Below, piece by piece: positions 1-11,279 of a stretch of DNA of 64,000 bases. A program made the position numbers and the translations under genes. This stretch comes from Eublepharis macularius (Eukaryota; Chordata; Lepidosauria; Squamata; Eublepharidae), in NCBI RefSeq assembly GCF_028583425.1, contig NC_072796.1, positions 127,259,464-127,323,463 on the forward strand, given 5' to 3'. The number at the start of each line of letters is the position of its first letter. The stretch's first letter is position 1. The notes beneath the pieces were generated by a model, which worked only from the letters and a program-made list of their open reading frames with translations, was not told the origin of the DNA and did not search any database.

Positions 1-57
1 ATTCCAAATGATCTATAAAGAGGATTGGAAGTGCATTATCTAACGTGTGCGGAATCA
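1..57. mobile_element. MITE fragment, right half (cut by window edge)
   Basis: The window opens inside a short DNA element. These bases match the right half of the copy at 3971-4118 almost exactly (atgatctataaagaggattg, then gtgcattatc and acgtgtgcgg). The left half lies outside the window. It is non-coding. Confidence 0.7.
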
Positions 58-941
58 CTCAACATCCCCTGGTATTTGCTGCTGATATTAAAGGGACGGC
101 TAGAAGGGCCAATTTAAAAGGCGGCCCCCTTATGGTGAATATTTTGGATTTATTCAAATCAGTTCAGATGACACCTCCTGAATATCAAACAAGAATTTTT
201 AGGAGACATTTGTGTATCAAATGATTTTCTCTCATTTTCGGCCTTCAAGCAACAATTCATATACGGTAAGAACCAAACACCTTACGTGGCCTTTAGCTTG
301 AGTGGAAATTCCTAGCTTTCAGTAGGAGATTTACATAATCTCTCTCTCTCTCCAAAAAAGGTCAAATGCCTTTATCACCAAATAAATCATATATAAAGGA
401 ATGTGTGCGCTTTTTCTGGGCTGAGGTGGATATATTAGTCATTTTGGCTTTCAAGCTGTTATTCGGTGCAAATTAAAATGGCAAGGGGGGTGGAATACCT
501 TCTATTGACAAATCTCCAGTGGAGCCCTGGTTTCCCTCCATTGCTGAGGCACCCACAGTCCCTGTGAGAAAGGCATAAGCCAAGAGTGTGAGAAGACTCG
601 CTTCAGGGGAGGTAATGCAGAGATCTGGTATTCTGAGGGGAATAGTTTCCCTTCCAAATGCCTGTTTAATGAAGAAAAACAGTGTGGGGTAAGGAAGAAA
701 CAAAGAACATAGGGAGGCCGCTGAGGAGGAGGCGAGTGAGAATGTAATGAATTCATGATAGAGGCAAACACATTATTACATTCCTTCCAACATTCCTGCA
801 GTGGGTAGGCTAGGTTTCCTTTCTTCCAAGAGGTATCTTTTCCTATGGGACTTACTCAGTTAACTTCAGTTTTCGTGAACTGATCAATTGCATTTATTAT
901 CCTGCTTTTTTCACAGAAGCTCTGGTACAAACTGACAGCCA
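58..941. other. Non-genic stretch
   Basis: No convincing coding region. Short reading frames here have no recognisable domain. A small TC-rich run lies near 340-352. I see no other structure. Confidence 0.5.
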
Positions 942-1163
942 GTTTTGTATAGTGGTTAAAAGCGGCAGGGCTCTAATCTGGAGAGCCAGCTGAAGCCAAC
1001 TGGGTGACCTTGGGTCAGTCACAGCTGTTTCAGAGCTCTCTCAGCCCCTCCCACCTCACAGGGTAATTGTCACTGTGGAGATAATAATAACATACTTTGT
1101 AAACCACTCTGTGTGGGCATTGAGTTGTCCTAAAGGGCAGTATGTAAATCGAATGTTGTTGTT
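942..1163 (+). mobile_element. tRNA-derived SINE with L2/CR1-like tail (family A)
   Basis: The head has pol III box-like sequence (tagtggttaaaagc, then a degenerate B-box region). The body includes 'gggtgaccttgggtcagtcac' and 'agccc.tcccacctcacaggg'. The tail 'gataataataacatactttgtaaa...' ends in a GTT repeat. The same order recurs at about 12.5, 27.1, 30.2, 42.1 and 42.8 kb. This is a typical squamate-type SINE built from a tRNA-like promoter head and a LINE-derived tail. It encodes no protein. Confidence 0.8.
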
Positions 1164-2655
1164 ACATGGTTCTCCTCTTTACCATTTGCACTCACAACAA
1201 TCCCGCAAGGTAGGCTCAGCTGACAGAGTGCAAGACTAGTCCAAGGTTACCCACTGCATTTTATGGCAAATGGTATGTCCAGATTGCATCGCTCACTATG
1301 GCCTTCAACACATGACCCATGAGAGCATTGAAGCAATGCATGTACAGAGGGAGTGAACGTGTGCATGCTGATCCCACCCTTCCATGTGAGACAATCAGCT
1401 CTTGAGCATGGCATCTACGTGCAGAGAAAGTGCAGGTGCTAGTTCTACCTCTCTATCCCCCCGCCCCCACAAGCCCCACTGCCACCATGGTAAGTGTTAT
1501 GTATTGATCTAGCTTCTGTCTGAGCCAAGGTTCCTGAAGTCTTCATTACTATTGGTTGTTTCCTGCTGGCGGCAGCCAATCAGTGCTGTGTAATAAAGAC
1601 CAATCACTGTACTGCAAATTAGTTAATGCAAACTAAGGATTCTAGTTATGTGTGCCTATTGGTTGTTGCTTGAAAAAGGGGCGTGGCTTGTGTGTATATA
1701 GTTGGCTCCTGTTGAGCCTGTCTTCAGTCCCTCTGCTTCCAGTAAAGCTGTTACTATGAGCTGAAATCTCAATACTTAATAGTAAGCTTCCTACCAGTTG
1801 CTAACAAAGGGCAACCCTTAGCAGAGGTGGAATTCTAACTCAACAAGAAGGTAGCCTTCCACAGAAGATACTAATTTTTATTATGTGTGTTTTTAATTTG
1901 TTATCTACCTTGGTGGTCCTAATGAAGGCAGAAAAGTAGGGTATAAATTTAATAAATAAATAAATATGAATTGCACTCTGGGGGTTAATGCTTAAATCTT
2001 TTCAAACCTAGCTCTATTTCGATCTAATATTTGGAAGGCATTAAAGCTTTAGGTGGGGTGGGCCAGAGTAAAGTTATTTTCTTTTACTTTTTTAGTATTC
2101 TGCTGGGATATATGCCTGCGGTTTTTTTCTCTGTGATTTTTGTACAAGGTTTCATTATTTTTAAGGAACGGTGTTTTTTTCCCCCAGTTTCAGTTTGCTT
2201 TACTGGCACCAGCCCTCACTGTCACGCACTTTGTAAATAATTTAAAGCAAGCAAAAAACAAAAAGAGACCCTGCTGACACCAACACAATATTTCTAAGAT
2301 GTAATAAACATACAGGGGGTGAAATTCAAATAACTTTTATTTGCCTTGATGAATAATATAAATATATTTAGTCACTGACCCTTCCTCTCTTGCCATGGAA
2401 TGTGAACATTTGCAGCACTTGGGAATATCGCAAGTTCATTTCCCCCGTTTTGACAAATTGTCTTTAAGGGCGAACTCCTGACCTTTTGGAGATGGTAGGA
2501 GAAAGTTTTGCCACAATGCCTATATTCTTGCACATCTACAATGAGTGCCAGTTTATTTTAAACCCGCAAATATATCTGCGAAAGAGTCGCAAATACCTTG
2601 ACAAGTTACCTGCATCCATCTAGCAAGACAAGGGTGACTTTTTGTTTTGCAAAAC
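1164..2655. other. Non-genic stretch with LINE/SINE remnants
   Basis: A worn SINE body in minus orientation is visible near 1190-1300 (ctcacaacaatcccgcaaggtaggc). A LINE/SINE-type 3' tail ending in 'aataaataaataaat' lies at about 1875-1972. No gene was recognised in the rest. Confidence 0.5.
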
Positions 2656-2922
2656 TTAGGACCCAGTGATGGTTGTTGTGGATTTTCCGGGCTGTATCGC
2701 CGTGGTCTTGGCATTGTAGTTCCTGACGTTTCCCCAGCAGCTGTGACTGGCATTTTCAGAGATCTGTCTTTTGGTGCTACACCTCTGAAGATGCCAGTCA
2801 CAGCTGCTGGCGAAACGTCAGGAACTACAATGCCAAGACCACGGCTATACAGCCCGGAAAATCCACAACAACCATCGTTCTCCAGCCATGAAAGCCTTCG
2901 ACAATATATTAGGACCCAGTGA
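2656..2922. mobile_element. Palindromic Penelope-like element with 14-bp TSD
   Basis: The insertion 2670-2908 is flanked by perfect 14-bp duplications, ttaggacccagtga, at 2656-2669 and 2909-2922. The body is an imperfect palindrome. The left arm (from 2670) is the reverse complement of the right arm, which runs to about 2880; the right arm then has an extra tail ending 'gaaagccttcgac'. The right arm carries a hammerhead-ribozyme core. Back-to-back partial copies, target duplications and hammerheads in terminal repeats are known for Penelope-like elements. Assigning this family to that class is inference, because no Penelope RT is present. Confidence 0.7.
2785..2819 (+). ncRNA. Hammerhead ribozyme core (candidate)
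   Basis: All conserved parts are in order: CTGAAGA (2785-2791); stem II GCCAG (2793-2797) pairing with CTGGC (2807-2811) across a 9-nt loop; GAAA (2812-2815); then CGTC (2816-2819), with predicted cleavage after GTC. Stem III is reduced to almost nothing, as in the minimal hammerheads reported in Penelope-like elements, which may act as dimers. Stem I begins with CCT (2782-2784) pairing with AGG (2820-2822). The inverted left arm has a decayed core (CTGAAAA and GGGGAAAC). Confidence 0.65.
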
Positions 2923-3064
2923 ATTTTTCAGGGAACAACATGGAGGAAGGAAGGGCAAGATAGAGACCTGAGCACAGCTGTCGGAGGAGGCATCCCATAC
3001 TTGGTGATGCATTGTGGATACTCCCACTCTCCACTCTGCAATGCCTTCTGAGAGTCTCTCTACA

Positions 3065-4230
3065 TGAGACGCCTCGGCGCATGTTCAAGTGTAGGGAGAG
3101 GCAATGTTAGCCAGGAAGTGTAGTTTAGAAATATGGAGCTGGTGGAGATCGCTCCTCAGAGGGCTTGTTAATTGCATCTCTTCCTCCCGGAACGCTCTGT
3201 CAATTTCACTTCTCCAGTCTAAAACTGTGGCGGGTCGCAACCAGAGGGCAACGAGGAATGGAAATGGGCTGGAGTTGCCTTCCAGAGCTGGGCTTGGCCC
3301 TGGAGAGGTTTATAATGGGCTGAAGTTTCCCTTCTGACATTTCACAGCCCCTTCACATAGCTCCAGTGTATAGCAAAGCCTTTGCCCTGCCACCAGCTTA
3401 ACTTAATGACACCAGCACATATTCCTGCTTGGAAACCCTAGTTCAGCCCTCCCAGAGTGGGCTAGAAAATTGTTGTTGTCAAAACTAACCATCCAAATGA
3501 AAGGTCCACTTACAGAACATCGGAGCAAAGCAAATACGGAGTCCAGGTTGCCCACTTTGGTAGGCAACTTTCTGGCCTTGGCCTCTGTCTCCCCCCCTCC
3601 CCACTCAGTAGGGCAGGGGGGAATGGGGGCCAATTGCTCATGATGGTTGCTAATTGAACTCAAAGTATCTCTGCATGAGACTTCTGACACATGAAGAACA
3701 CATGTTGGGAGATGCAATGTTAGCTGGGAAGAGTAGTTTAAAAAGACAGAGCCAGTGGTGGGGCAAAGGCTTTGCTATACAATGGAGTGGTGTGAAGGGG
3801 CTGTGAAGTGCCAGAAGGGAAACTTCAGCCATTATAACCTTTCCAGGTCCAACACCGGCTCTGGAAGGCAGCTTCAGCCCATTTCCATTCCTCGCTGCGC
3901 TTTGGTTGCAATTCCACACAGTTTTAGACTGGAGAGGTGAAATTCACAGAACCTTCAGGGAGGCAAAGGCTGATTCCGCACACGTTGGATAATGCACTTT
4001 CAATGCACTTTATCAATCGTTTGAGGTGGATTTTTTGTTCTGCACACAAAAAAATCTGTTCCAAATGATCTATAAAGAGGATTGGAAGTGCATTATCCAA
4101 CGTGTGCGGAATTACTCAAAGATGACATCAACAAACCCTCTGAGGAGTGATCTCCACCAGTTCTGTCTTTTTAAACTACGCTTCCCAGCTAACATTGCAT
4201 CTCCCTACACTTAATGAACATGCGCTGAGT
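3065..4230. repeat. Large imperfect inverted repeat
   Basis: Arm 1 is about 3065-3405. Arm 2 is about 3760-4230 in reverse orientation and is split by the MITE at 3971-4118. Shared anchors include 'ggaatggaaatgggctg', 'gaagtttcccttctg' and 'tatagcaaagcctttgcc'. The spacer side repeats part of the arm again: 'gcaatgttagctgggaag' at about 3714 mirrors 4180-4200. Short frames here have no recognisable domain. It may be a foldback DNA element or an inverted duplication. Confidence 0.65.
3971..4118. mobile_element. MITE (TIR tgattccgcacacgttgg)
   Basis: The terminal inverted repeats read tgattccgcacacgttggat on the left and ccaacgtgtgcggaatta on the right, with inner arms 'aatgcactttcaatgcact' and 'ggaagtgcattat'. 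The element is about 150 bp and non-coding. It sits inside arm 2 of the larger inverted repeat, so it is the younger insertion. A clear target duplication was not resolved. Confidence 0.65.
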
Positions 4231-5240
4231 TGTCTTGTGTAGAGAGACTTTCCACTTGTTCCGAAGCAAAGAAACAGTAGCCAGGGATACTAAAGAGAGA
4301 GACTAATTTAAGGCTGAACCAAAAAGGACATAGTTTTAATGAACATTTTGAAGTGGCAAAAGATCCCACGCTTCTAGCAGTTTTGCTGGATTATTGTGAA
4401 AGGGGATGAAAGTATTTGCATATCCTGAAAATGCTCGATATCAGCTTCATTTACCCTCAGTGACACCAATTCATCACCAAATCGGACTGGTTGTGTAATA
4501 TTTATATGCTATCACATTCACTTATGTAATTCCTTGGCAAGCTAACTATACTCTGGGAGGGCCATAACAGGGAAGGGAAACGGAGCAGAAGTAGATTAAC
4601 AAAGAAAATGGCAGAAAATAACTCTGGAAATAAATTTACCTTTAAGTGATTTGGGGGAAGTACTTCTGTGCTCCTCCGAAAGAGTAACATTCACCCCCAA
4701 AATCAAAATGAATGAGCATTTACCCAGCTCTAGTTGCACAAATACTTGGAAAAAAAGAAAGAGAAAATTGTGTGTGTAAATGAAAGGGAGAGAAGTGGTT
4801 CATCTAAGTCAGTCTAATGGGGATGCACGTCCAGTATAGATCTGTGGCAGTCAAGCTGCAGCCACCTTTGTCACTCATTCTCCCTTTTCTTGGGAGGAGC
4901 GGTCACTGCTATGCATTCTTATTCTCTCAGGGAATGCAACAAAGAAACGTTCCCCACGGGAAAATAACAAAAGGCCTGTTTTTCCCTCCTGAGCATATTT
5001 CTCAGCTTACCCTGGGGCCCACTGACGGAAATCTACTTTATAATATGCCTTCCTGGCTTGCAAACAACAGAGGAATTTGGGCAGGTTTCTTGATTTTCTT
5101 GGAAGTGTATTGACAGGTATGTAGGAAGCAACTTCAGTTTTACTTATTCTGAGTTTCAATTACCCATGTGTCAAAAAATAAAACAAACCTCTTCTGCCCT
5201 ATGGGCTATTTCTTGCAAGTCAGGTCATCCCATGGGATAG
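4231..5240. other. Non-genic stretch
   Basis: No gene or recognisable repeat. Short frames on both strands lack domains. Confidence 0.45.
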
Positions 5241-5253
5241 TCCCACTGCTTCT

Positions 5254-6416
5254 TATTTTTTATAATCAATATATCTTTATTAAAAAAATTATAACAATAA
5301 ACTATTAAACTATATACAATCATGAATTTGTAGTCATACAAGAAGTTAATACTAAAATCCGTTAATAAATACATACATCAAAATTAATAAACGCAACTTG
5401 TCATAATAAGTTGCATTTTAAAGCAGTTTAGAGGGTTATATCTTAGCATATATCTGAACAAATATAAGGAGAAAGTACTTGTAAATTCTAACATATTAAA
5501 TTGACAGATTACTTATATATTTGCATATGTATGAAAGAGTTTAAGACCAGGTAAAGAACTATCATTTTCGAGGTATTCAAAGAAAGGAAACCATTTCTCA
5601 ATAAAGTTGGTTGTTCTTGGAAAATTTTCTACTTGATAAATTTTGTCATATAACTTTTCTGATATATAATGGTCCCAGATTTTTTTGTGCCAGTTATCAA
5701 TTGAGGGTGTAGACTTAGTTTTCAAAAAAGTAGCTATCACGCTCTTTGTGGCTACTAGTAGAGTGGCTATTAGGTCTCTTCTTATTGTTGAAATCTGGTC
5801 TTGGTATTTGTCCCATTGGTCCAATAGAATAATTTCTGGCATCAGGGGGATTTCATATCCTGTTATTTTCTGAATTTCCTTTAGCACTGCTTTCCAAAAT
5901 GATTCAATATGTTTACATCTCCACCGACAATGGGCAAAGTTCCCTTCCTCCCCACAATTTTTCCAGCAGTTAGGTGGAGATGTGGAAGAAATCTGGGAAA
6001 GTTTCTTTGGTGTTATATACCATCTGTTAATTAATTTATAAGTTTGTATTTTGGTAACAATAGATTTTGAAGTATTAATGTTGGACGACCATATTCGATT
6101 CCATCTATCAGTGGATTTTTCAATTTGGCAATCTTGAAACCATTGGTCCTGATACTTCCATGTTCTAGTTGTTTGGGTAGATAGTATTATATTATATGTT
6201 TTAGATATCATTCCCTTGCTATGATTCGAAGCTGAATCTATTAGATTCTCAAATTCTGATTTGGGAGTGTCAAGTAATTTATTCAGGTCAATGTGGTCAG
6301 CTAGATTCTGTAATTGAAGGTATCTAAACCAGTGATTTTTTTAATTCATTATGCATTCTATTTCTGATTTTTCCAATAAACCTCTATGAGATGAGATATC
6401 TACTAATCTACTGATA
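5254..6416 (-). mobile_element. 5'-truncated L1 (3' end), 13-bp TSD
   Basis: The insertion is flanked by identical 13-bp duplications, tcccactgcttct, at 5241-5253 and 6417-6429. On the minus strand it holds the ORF2 C-terminus followed by an AT-rich 3' UTR ending in a short A-rich tail. It belongs to a different L1 lineage from the full-length copy at 17 kb: the C-terminal protein shares layout but little identity. Loss of the 5' end is typical of incomplete target-primed reverse transcription. Confidence 0.88.
5513..6211 (-). pseudogene. L1 ORF2 C-terminal fragment
   Basis: This is a 232-residue open segment from the C-terminal part of an L1 ORF2 protein. It contains 'YKLINRWYITPKKL' and the cysteine/histidine motif C-W-K-N-C ... 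H-C-R-W-R-C followed by ESFW, equivalent to the CWKC...H...C motif at residues 1112-1129 of the full-length copy. Endonuclease and RT domains are missing, so it cannot act alone. The frame begins at an internal Met and is not a genuine start. Confidence 0.85.
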
Positions 6417-6480
6417 TCCCACTGCTTCTGAACTGTACCAAGTTAGACTGCAAATGGGTGGCTCATATAATGGCTTTTTT

Positions 6481-6869
6481 CAGGGGTCATTTTGTAGAAA
6501 AAGAGCTGGAGGAACTCATTAGCATACATTAGTATGCCTCATTTGCATATGCCACACCCCCTGACATCACCTATTCTGGCTGCTTTGAACCCAATCCTGG
6601 CCATTCAGGGCCGAAATTGGGCCCAAAATGGCAAAAAGGGGCTGAAAATGGCCAAAAAGGGGCCCAAAATGTTCAGGATTGGGCCACTGCTGAACAGGAG
6701 CATGTTCCACCACACGTCAGAGGTCCAATCCTGGCTGTTTCGGCCCCAATCCAGGATGAAACGGGCCCAAAATGGCTGAGAGTCAGGTGGGCGGGGCCAC
6801 CTGACAAGTGACCCCTTTGGGGAACTGCCAGAACTGCATTCCTGGCATTCCCCCTCGAAATGAGCCCTG
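6481..6869 (+). mobile_element. hAT-type MITE, copy 1 (octamer-containing family)
   Basis: It begins caggggtcattttgtagaaa and ends cctcgaaatgagccctg. These ends match the copies at 49.4 and 56.7 kb, which have perfect 8-bp duplications. Here the flanks are T-rich (gctttttt and tttttttt), so the duplication is degenerate. The interior repeats 'ccaaaatggcaaaaaggggc'. It contains ATTTGCAT and 'gcccaatcc' motifs and is non-coding. Confidence 0.75.
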
Positions 6870-7320
6870 TTTTTTTTTTAAAAAAATACCTCTGCACTGA
6901 GAATAATAGGATGTCAGGGAGATTCTCCCTAGCATTCTCTGTGCAGTGAAGAGGTTTTTTTTTAAAAAAAAATGCAGCATTTCCACATCAGCCCTACCTG
7001 CAGTCTAAATTTTCACAGTCCAAAAAACAGGATCACTGACTCATTTCTCTTTGGGAGAACTGGGTCCAATGGGGATGCATTTTTGTAAAGACATCCTTAC
7101 TGAATACATTGTTTTCATATGTTTATTACTCAAGTGGTGGTGGAATTCTAGTGCATCACAAGAGGTTGGTTAGCCTGCGGAGATCACACTAGGAGGGACT
7201 GAGCCAGTGCAAGCCTCTCCACTATTGCTGAGATGGCAATAAAGACTTTTATATAGTTGTTACAGCCCTACTTTCATACCAAGGATCATTACTAGAGAAC
7301 CAAAGCCACACAGAGGGTTG
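6870..7320. other. Non-genic stretch
   Basis: Contains two T/A homopolymer tracts (6870-6886 and 6954-6970) flanking a short unique segment. No gene seen. Confidence 0.4.
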
Positions 7321-7650
7321 CTGGGTTCCCTTACCCTCCTGGTGGGAAGTGGGGGACATGGTGCTTACCTTATTCTTGGTCCGGGCATGCTTCTTGCATG
7401 CACGGCCCCTGCCAGAGTGATGTCACTTCTGGGAAGTGACATCATCGTGCAAGGGGCGGAGTGCGTGTGTGCTTTGCAATGAGTTGATTGGGCCCCAAAT
7501 TGGCCCACTGGGAAGTGCAGGAGCACTCCCGGGGCAATGATGAGCCCATTCCCCACCTTTCCCCCAGCTAGCCAGGTAAGTGGTGGCGGGAAGAGAAAGG
7601 TTGGAGCAGAGATCTCCTGTCCCCATCAGGGAAATGGGACTCCTAGCCAC
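7321..7650. repeat. GC-rich repeat with 'agtgacatcat' motifs (family G)
   Basis: A GC-rich interspersed element with paired 'gatgtcacttctgggaagtgacatcat' and 'gggccccaaattggccca' blocks. The same blocks recur near 27.7, 38.5, 40.0, 40.6, 42.7, 43.1, 60.5 and 61.0 kb. Several copies start with 'agggtt(g/c)cca' and end 'ctggcaaccct', suggesting a non-autonomous DNA element. It is non-coding. Confidence 0.6.
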
Positions 7651-7786
7651 ACATGACATTTTCCAAGAAGTTCTCTACCTTCTGCCCTCTGTATCCATTA
7701 ACTCTGCAATACCTCTGCCCAACAGCAGTTTCTAGTTTACACATTAATGAGATGGCCACACCTGTTGTCTTGGGGCTAGGGTTGCC

Positions 7787-7995
7787 AGCTCCAGGTTGGG
7801 AAATTCCTGGAGACTTTGGGGGTGGAGCCTAGAGAGGGTGGGGTTTGGGGAGGGGAGAGACCTTAGCAGGGTATAATGTCATAGAGTCCACCCTCCAAAG
7901 CAGACATTATCTTTAGGGGAATTGATCTCTGTCACCTGGAAATCAGTTGTAATTCCAGGAGATCTCCATCCACCACCTGGAGGCTGGCAACATAC
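7787..7995 (+). mobile_element. 'gttgccag' repeat (family V), copy 1
   Basis: A roughly 210-bp non-coding repeat starting agggttgccagctccaggtt and ending with 'caccacctggaggctggcaac'. The centre carries 'gggtataatg.catagagtccaccctccaaagcag'. The ends are loosely inverted. Other copies lie near 12.1, 33.9, 37.7, 53.9 and 58.4-59.2 kb. The class is probably non-autonomous DNA transposon. Confidence 0.7.
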
Positions 7996-8039
7996 CTTAA
8001 GGATCACCTTCTCCCATATGAACCAACCATCCACTCTGA

Positions 8040-8345
8040 CCATCCTCGATGGCTCTATTTTGTCATCTGAGGTTAGATGGGTGGCAACCTGAGAAAGGGC
8101 CTCCTTGGTCATGGCACCATAACTTTGAAACGTCCTCCTCGGGGAGATTCATCTGCCTCCCTTTATAGTGTCTTCCACCAGCAGGTGAAGTCATTTTTGT
8201 TTTGTTTGTCATACGTCCAATAACTGTTATTGGGTCTCCTCCATGGTTCTGGTGTTGTGTTTATATGTTATTGCTGAATTATTTTATTTATTAATTGCAA
8301 ATGTTTTATCAGCTGATAAAATGTGAGAAAATGGTCGTCTATATC
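8040..8345 (+). mobile_element. L2-like LINE 3' end, worn
   Basis: Remnants of a LINE ORF2 C-terminus ('...gcctccttggtcatggcaccataactttgaaacgtcct') run into an AT-rich 3' UTR ('tgttgtgtttatatgttattgctgaattattttattta'). The pattern matches the L2/CR1-type ends near 8.5, 13.3 and 45.8 kb. It is broken by stops. Confidence 0.5.
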
Positions 8346-8479
8346 CATCCATCCAGCTTACCAAGTACATGATGGTGATACGCCGCTTGTGTGGTTATTA
8401 ATATCCATTCAATGCCACACCTTTGATGTTCTCTTATATGAGCTTGTGAACTTAAGACCTTCTCCAGAGGTCCAAACGT

Positions 8480-8690
8480 GTGTGTGCCAATGATGTGCCC
8501 CTACCAGAAAGAGGGCCTTCTCTGTGGTGGTGCCACTTCCCTGGAAATCCGGTCATTTGCCTATTACCTAGCCAACTCAGGCACCAGGCAGAAGCATTCC
8601 TTCTTTCTAAGGGTTTTGGTTCACTTCCCTCCTCTTTCATCTATCTTATTTTTATCCCACCCTTCCTCTGAGGAGCATATGTGACAAAAT
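8480..8690 (+). mobile_element. L2-like LINE 3' end, worn, second fragment
   Basis: The 'agaaagagggccttctctgtggtggtgcc' segment reads as a decayed LINE C-terminal motif (AFSVVVP-like), followed by 'tcttatttttatcccaccct'. It is broken by stops. Confidence 0.45.
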
Positions 8691-9590
8691 GGGATTCGCA
8701 GGCACCTTGATCTTCTAAAGGGAGGTGCGGAGGTTACTCAACTAGCCCAGATCTTAAGCTGCTAGACCTCAATGAGGAATTCACCATTCTGGCTTCATTC
8801 CACTCTGCCCAACATATATGGGATTCTACTACCTGTCACTTGGGGTGTACAACTTACTCCCCTTGGATGGTGAATTACGAGAGAAAGAGAGAATAATCTT
8901 AACATTTTCAGGTTTATGTTGAGGCTCTTTTCATCTCTCTTTGTTTTGTCTTTGTCCTTGACTCATCTCTCCCTCTGAAAGAATCCACAATCTTTTCCTT
9001 CCTCCTTCCCTCAAAGGACAGAGATTTTCCTATAAAGCCCCTGAGATCACTCCCTTTCTACATAGCGGAAAATTACCAGCAAGCACCTAGAAAGTGCCTG
9101 AAACCATCAATGTTTACATGATACTTGCAGTGTCTCAGAAAGGCTCTTTGTTCTCCTGAGTCCTCCTGACTAGCTGGTTTGGGTATAACAGACTAACACA
9201 GCTCCCTTTCTGGAATTCTCCTGACTAGGCCTATCAACAAATGAATCAACACCCTACCTACCAACACCTTGGCAGACTGACAGCTAGATAGAAAAAACTT
9301 GTTCTGGCAGTAGTAAAGGTGGTTTTAGGTGATCTTGTTAGCATTCACTAATCTAAAATTTACTGTGAAAAGTTATAAATGTTTACACAGATATGGGAGT
9401 GAAGTACAGTTTCACCACAGCATACGTAGTTTTCCTCCTCCATTTCATCCTTGCAACAACTGGTCAGGTAGATTAGGCTCAGGGACAAACTACAAATTTC
9501 AGTTTTTAACAAGTACAGTCTGGTTTCCCAGAACCAACTCTGGTATCCCACAGCCACACAGCAGCTTCAGGGAATGACTTTTTTAAAATA
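8691..9590. other. Non-genic stretch
   Basis: No gene recognised. A partial SINE body (cctccatttcatccttgcaac) lies near 9434-9480. Confidence 0.45.
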
Positions 9591-9900
9591 AAGGAGAGCT
9601 CAAACGGGCTCAGAATGCCACCTAAGGGGAACAAAGAGCTCCTGCCTCCCCCCCCCCCCAAGACATTTTTTCCACTAGGGAACAGTGAGTATGTGGGAGG
9701 GAGGTATTTCTCCAGTTTTGCTGCTCCATGTGGAACAACATACTCCACAGTCCACACGGAGCAGCAAAAACCGGGAAATAACTCCCCCAGTGCTTTTTCC
9801 ATGTGGAAAAATGGCTTGGGGGTGAGAAAGGAGCCCTTCCTTTTCCTGATGCTGGTGCTGCAAGCCTCTTTGGGCTCTCCTTTATTTTTGACATCCATTC
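9591..9900. repeat. Possible interspersed repeat with internal symmetry
   Basis: 'ggagcagcaaaaaccgggaaat' at about 9757 is partly complementary to 'ggtatttctccagttttgctgctcc' at about 9701-9727, giving a hairpin. The block with 'aaaatggcttgggggtgagaaaggagccctt' resembles 14040-14080. Overlapping frames on both strands come from this symmetry and are not genes. Confidence 0.4.
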
Positions 9901-10182
9901 CCTACAGCTGCTGTGAGGCGATGGAGAACCTGAGTCAAGTTCCCCAGACTCAACTAGTTAACTACCGAAATGTATTGGATCCATCCAGCTTTTCAGCTGC
10001 AGAAAAAGGAACGAGGGGTCCCCTTTGACCACCAAGAAGTGCTACTCTGGGGATCATGTGGCTTGCGTGGACCAAAATCATGTGGGGTATGAGTTGTGGT
10101 AAGAAAGGGGATTAGGCAGGACTGAGGGGGGAAACTGGCTGGATCTAACACAATGATTGGCCCCTCATTTCTACCTAGAGGG

Positions 10183-10383
10183 GTTGTGGCTCATTTGGTA
10201 GAGCATTTGCTCAGCATGCAGAAGGTCCAAGGTTCGATTCCTGGCATCTCCAGGGATCAGGCAGTAGATGAGATGAAAGATCTCTACCTCGGGGCATGAA
10301 AGGCCACTGTCAGTCTAAGTAGGGCGTACTGACCTTGATGGACCAAAAGACTAATTCAGTGTAGGGTAACTTCTTGTGTTTCT
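10183..10383 (+). mobile_element. tRNA-derived SINE (family B), copy 1
   Basis: It has a tRNA-like head with A box (tggctcatttggtagagca) and B box (ggttcgattcc), then 'gggcgtactgaccttgatgg' and 'ctaattcagtgtagggtaact'. Related copies lie at 35.7, 48.2 and 58.1 kb. It is not a functional tRNA gene, because the 3' half of the cloverleaf and acceptor stem do not close. Confidence 0.75.
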
Positions 10384-11279
10384 GTGTAGAGCTGGCAAAA
10401 AAAAAAATCCCCAGATCAAAATGGGAGCTGGTTTCAGGGCATGGCTCTTCATCTTTGCAGGGAACCACAAGCCTGATTTCTTGGTGTGTGTGATGGAATA
10501 GCCACATTAGCCCATTAAAACAGGCTGGAAATTCTCCCAGAACTTTGTTGCTTTGCCTGCAGGGAACATAAAGCACAAGCAATGCCTTTTTTTTTGCCTT
10601 TAAAGAAAGGATTTTCCTCATTTAGGGCTAAGTGTGTGGTGTTGAATACTAAAAGCTGAGCGGTGCTTACAGGGTCTGAGGCAAATTGGAATCTTGATGA
10701 AAAGGAATCGGTGGAGGAAAGGGAGGTAGATATAATTTGAAAACTGCCGGCATGAATATATATCTATATTTGTTTGTTCTCACTGCTTTACCACTGCACT
10801 CAACTCCCTCCCTGCAAATGCCTACTAAATGAATAAACAACATATTTCCACCACAGTTTTCAGTACAGAGAATCTTTCGAACTAGCCACCTCCTTGGTCT
10901 CCATTTGGTCTGCTTGCCCGCCTGTCTTGTTCTCGTCCTCACACAGTGAATCCCTACAGCCAAGAAAAAAAAAGCAACTAGCTATTTCCATTCAGTTTGG
11001 GCTTGCTATATAGAACCCCTGATGTCATGTGGTCCTTTGCTACATTTTGGAGATATATCATGATTCCTGGCAGAATCAAGACAAGGTTCCTCAGCTCCAG
11101 GGCTGTGTTTCTAACAGCAGCTAGCGATGCCTCTTAGATGAGGGAATAAGGTGACTACTTAAGTTGGTAAGAGACCAATCGAGTTGCAAGCTTTTATGAG
11201 ATATAACCAAACCAGAGAGTTTCACGAAGAATAGCAATAACCAAAGGAATCTCATGAAAAACTAACAATACCAATAAAG
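10384..11279. other. Non-genic stretch
   Basis: No recognised gene or repeat; only short homopolymer runs. Confidence 0.4.

Noticed and set aside
2553-2922. Opposite-strand ORFs of 82 and 91 codons with similar proteins
   Set aside because: They read the two arms of one palindromic element, so similarity reflects inverted repeats and not two genes.
10200-10255. tRNA gene
   Set aside because: A and B boxes are present but the acceptor and T-arm do not close; the sequence continues into a SINE body found at four places.
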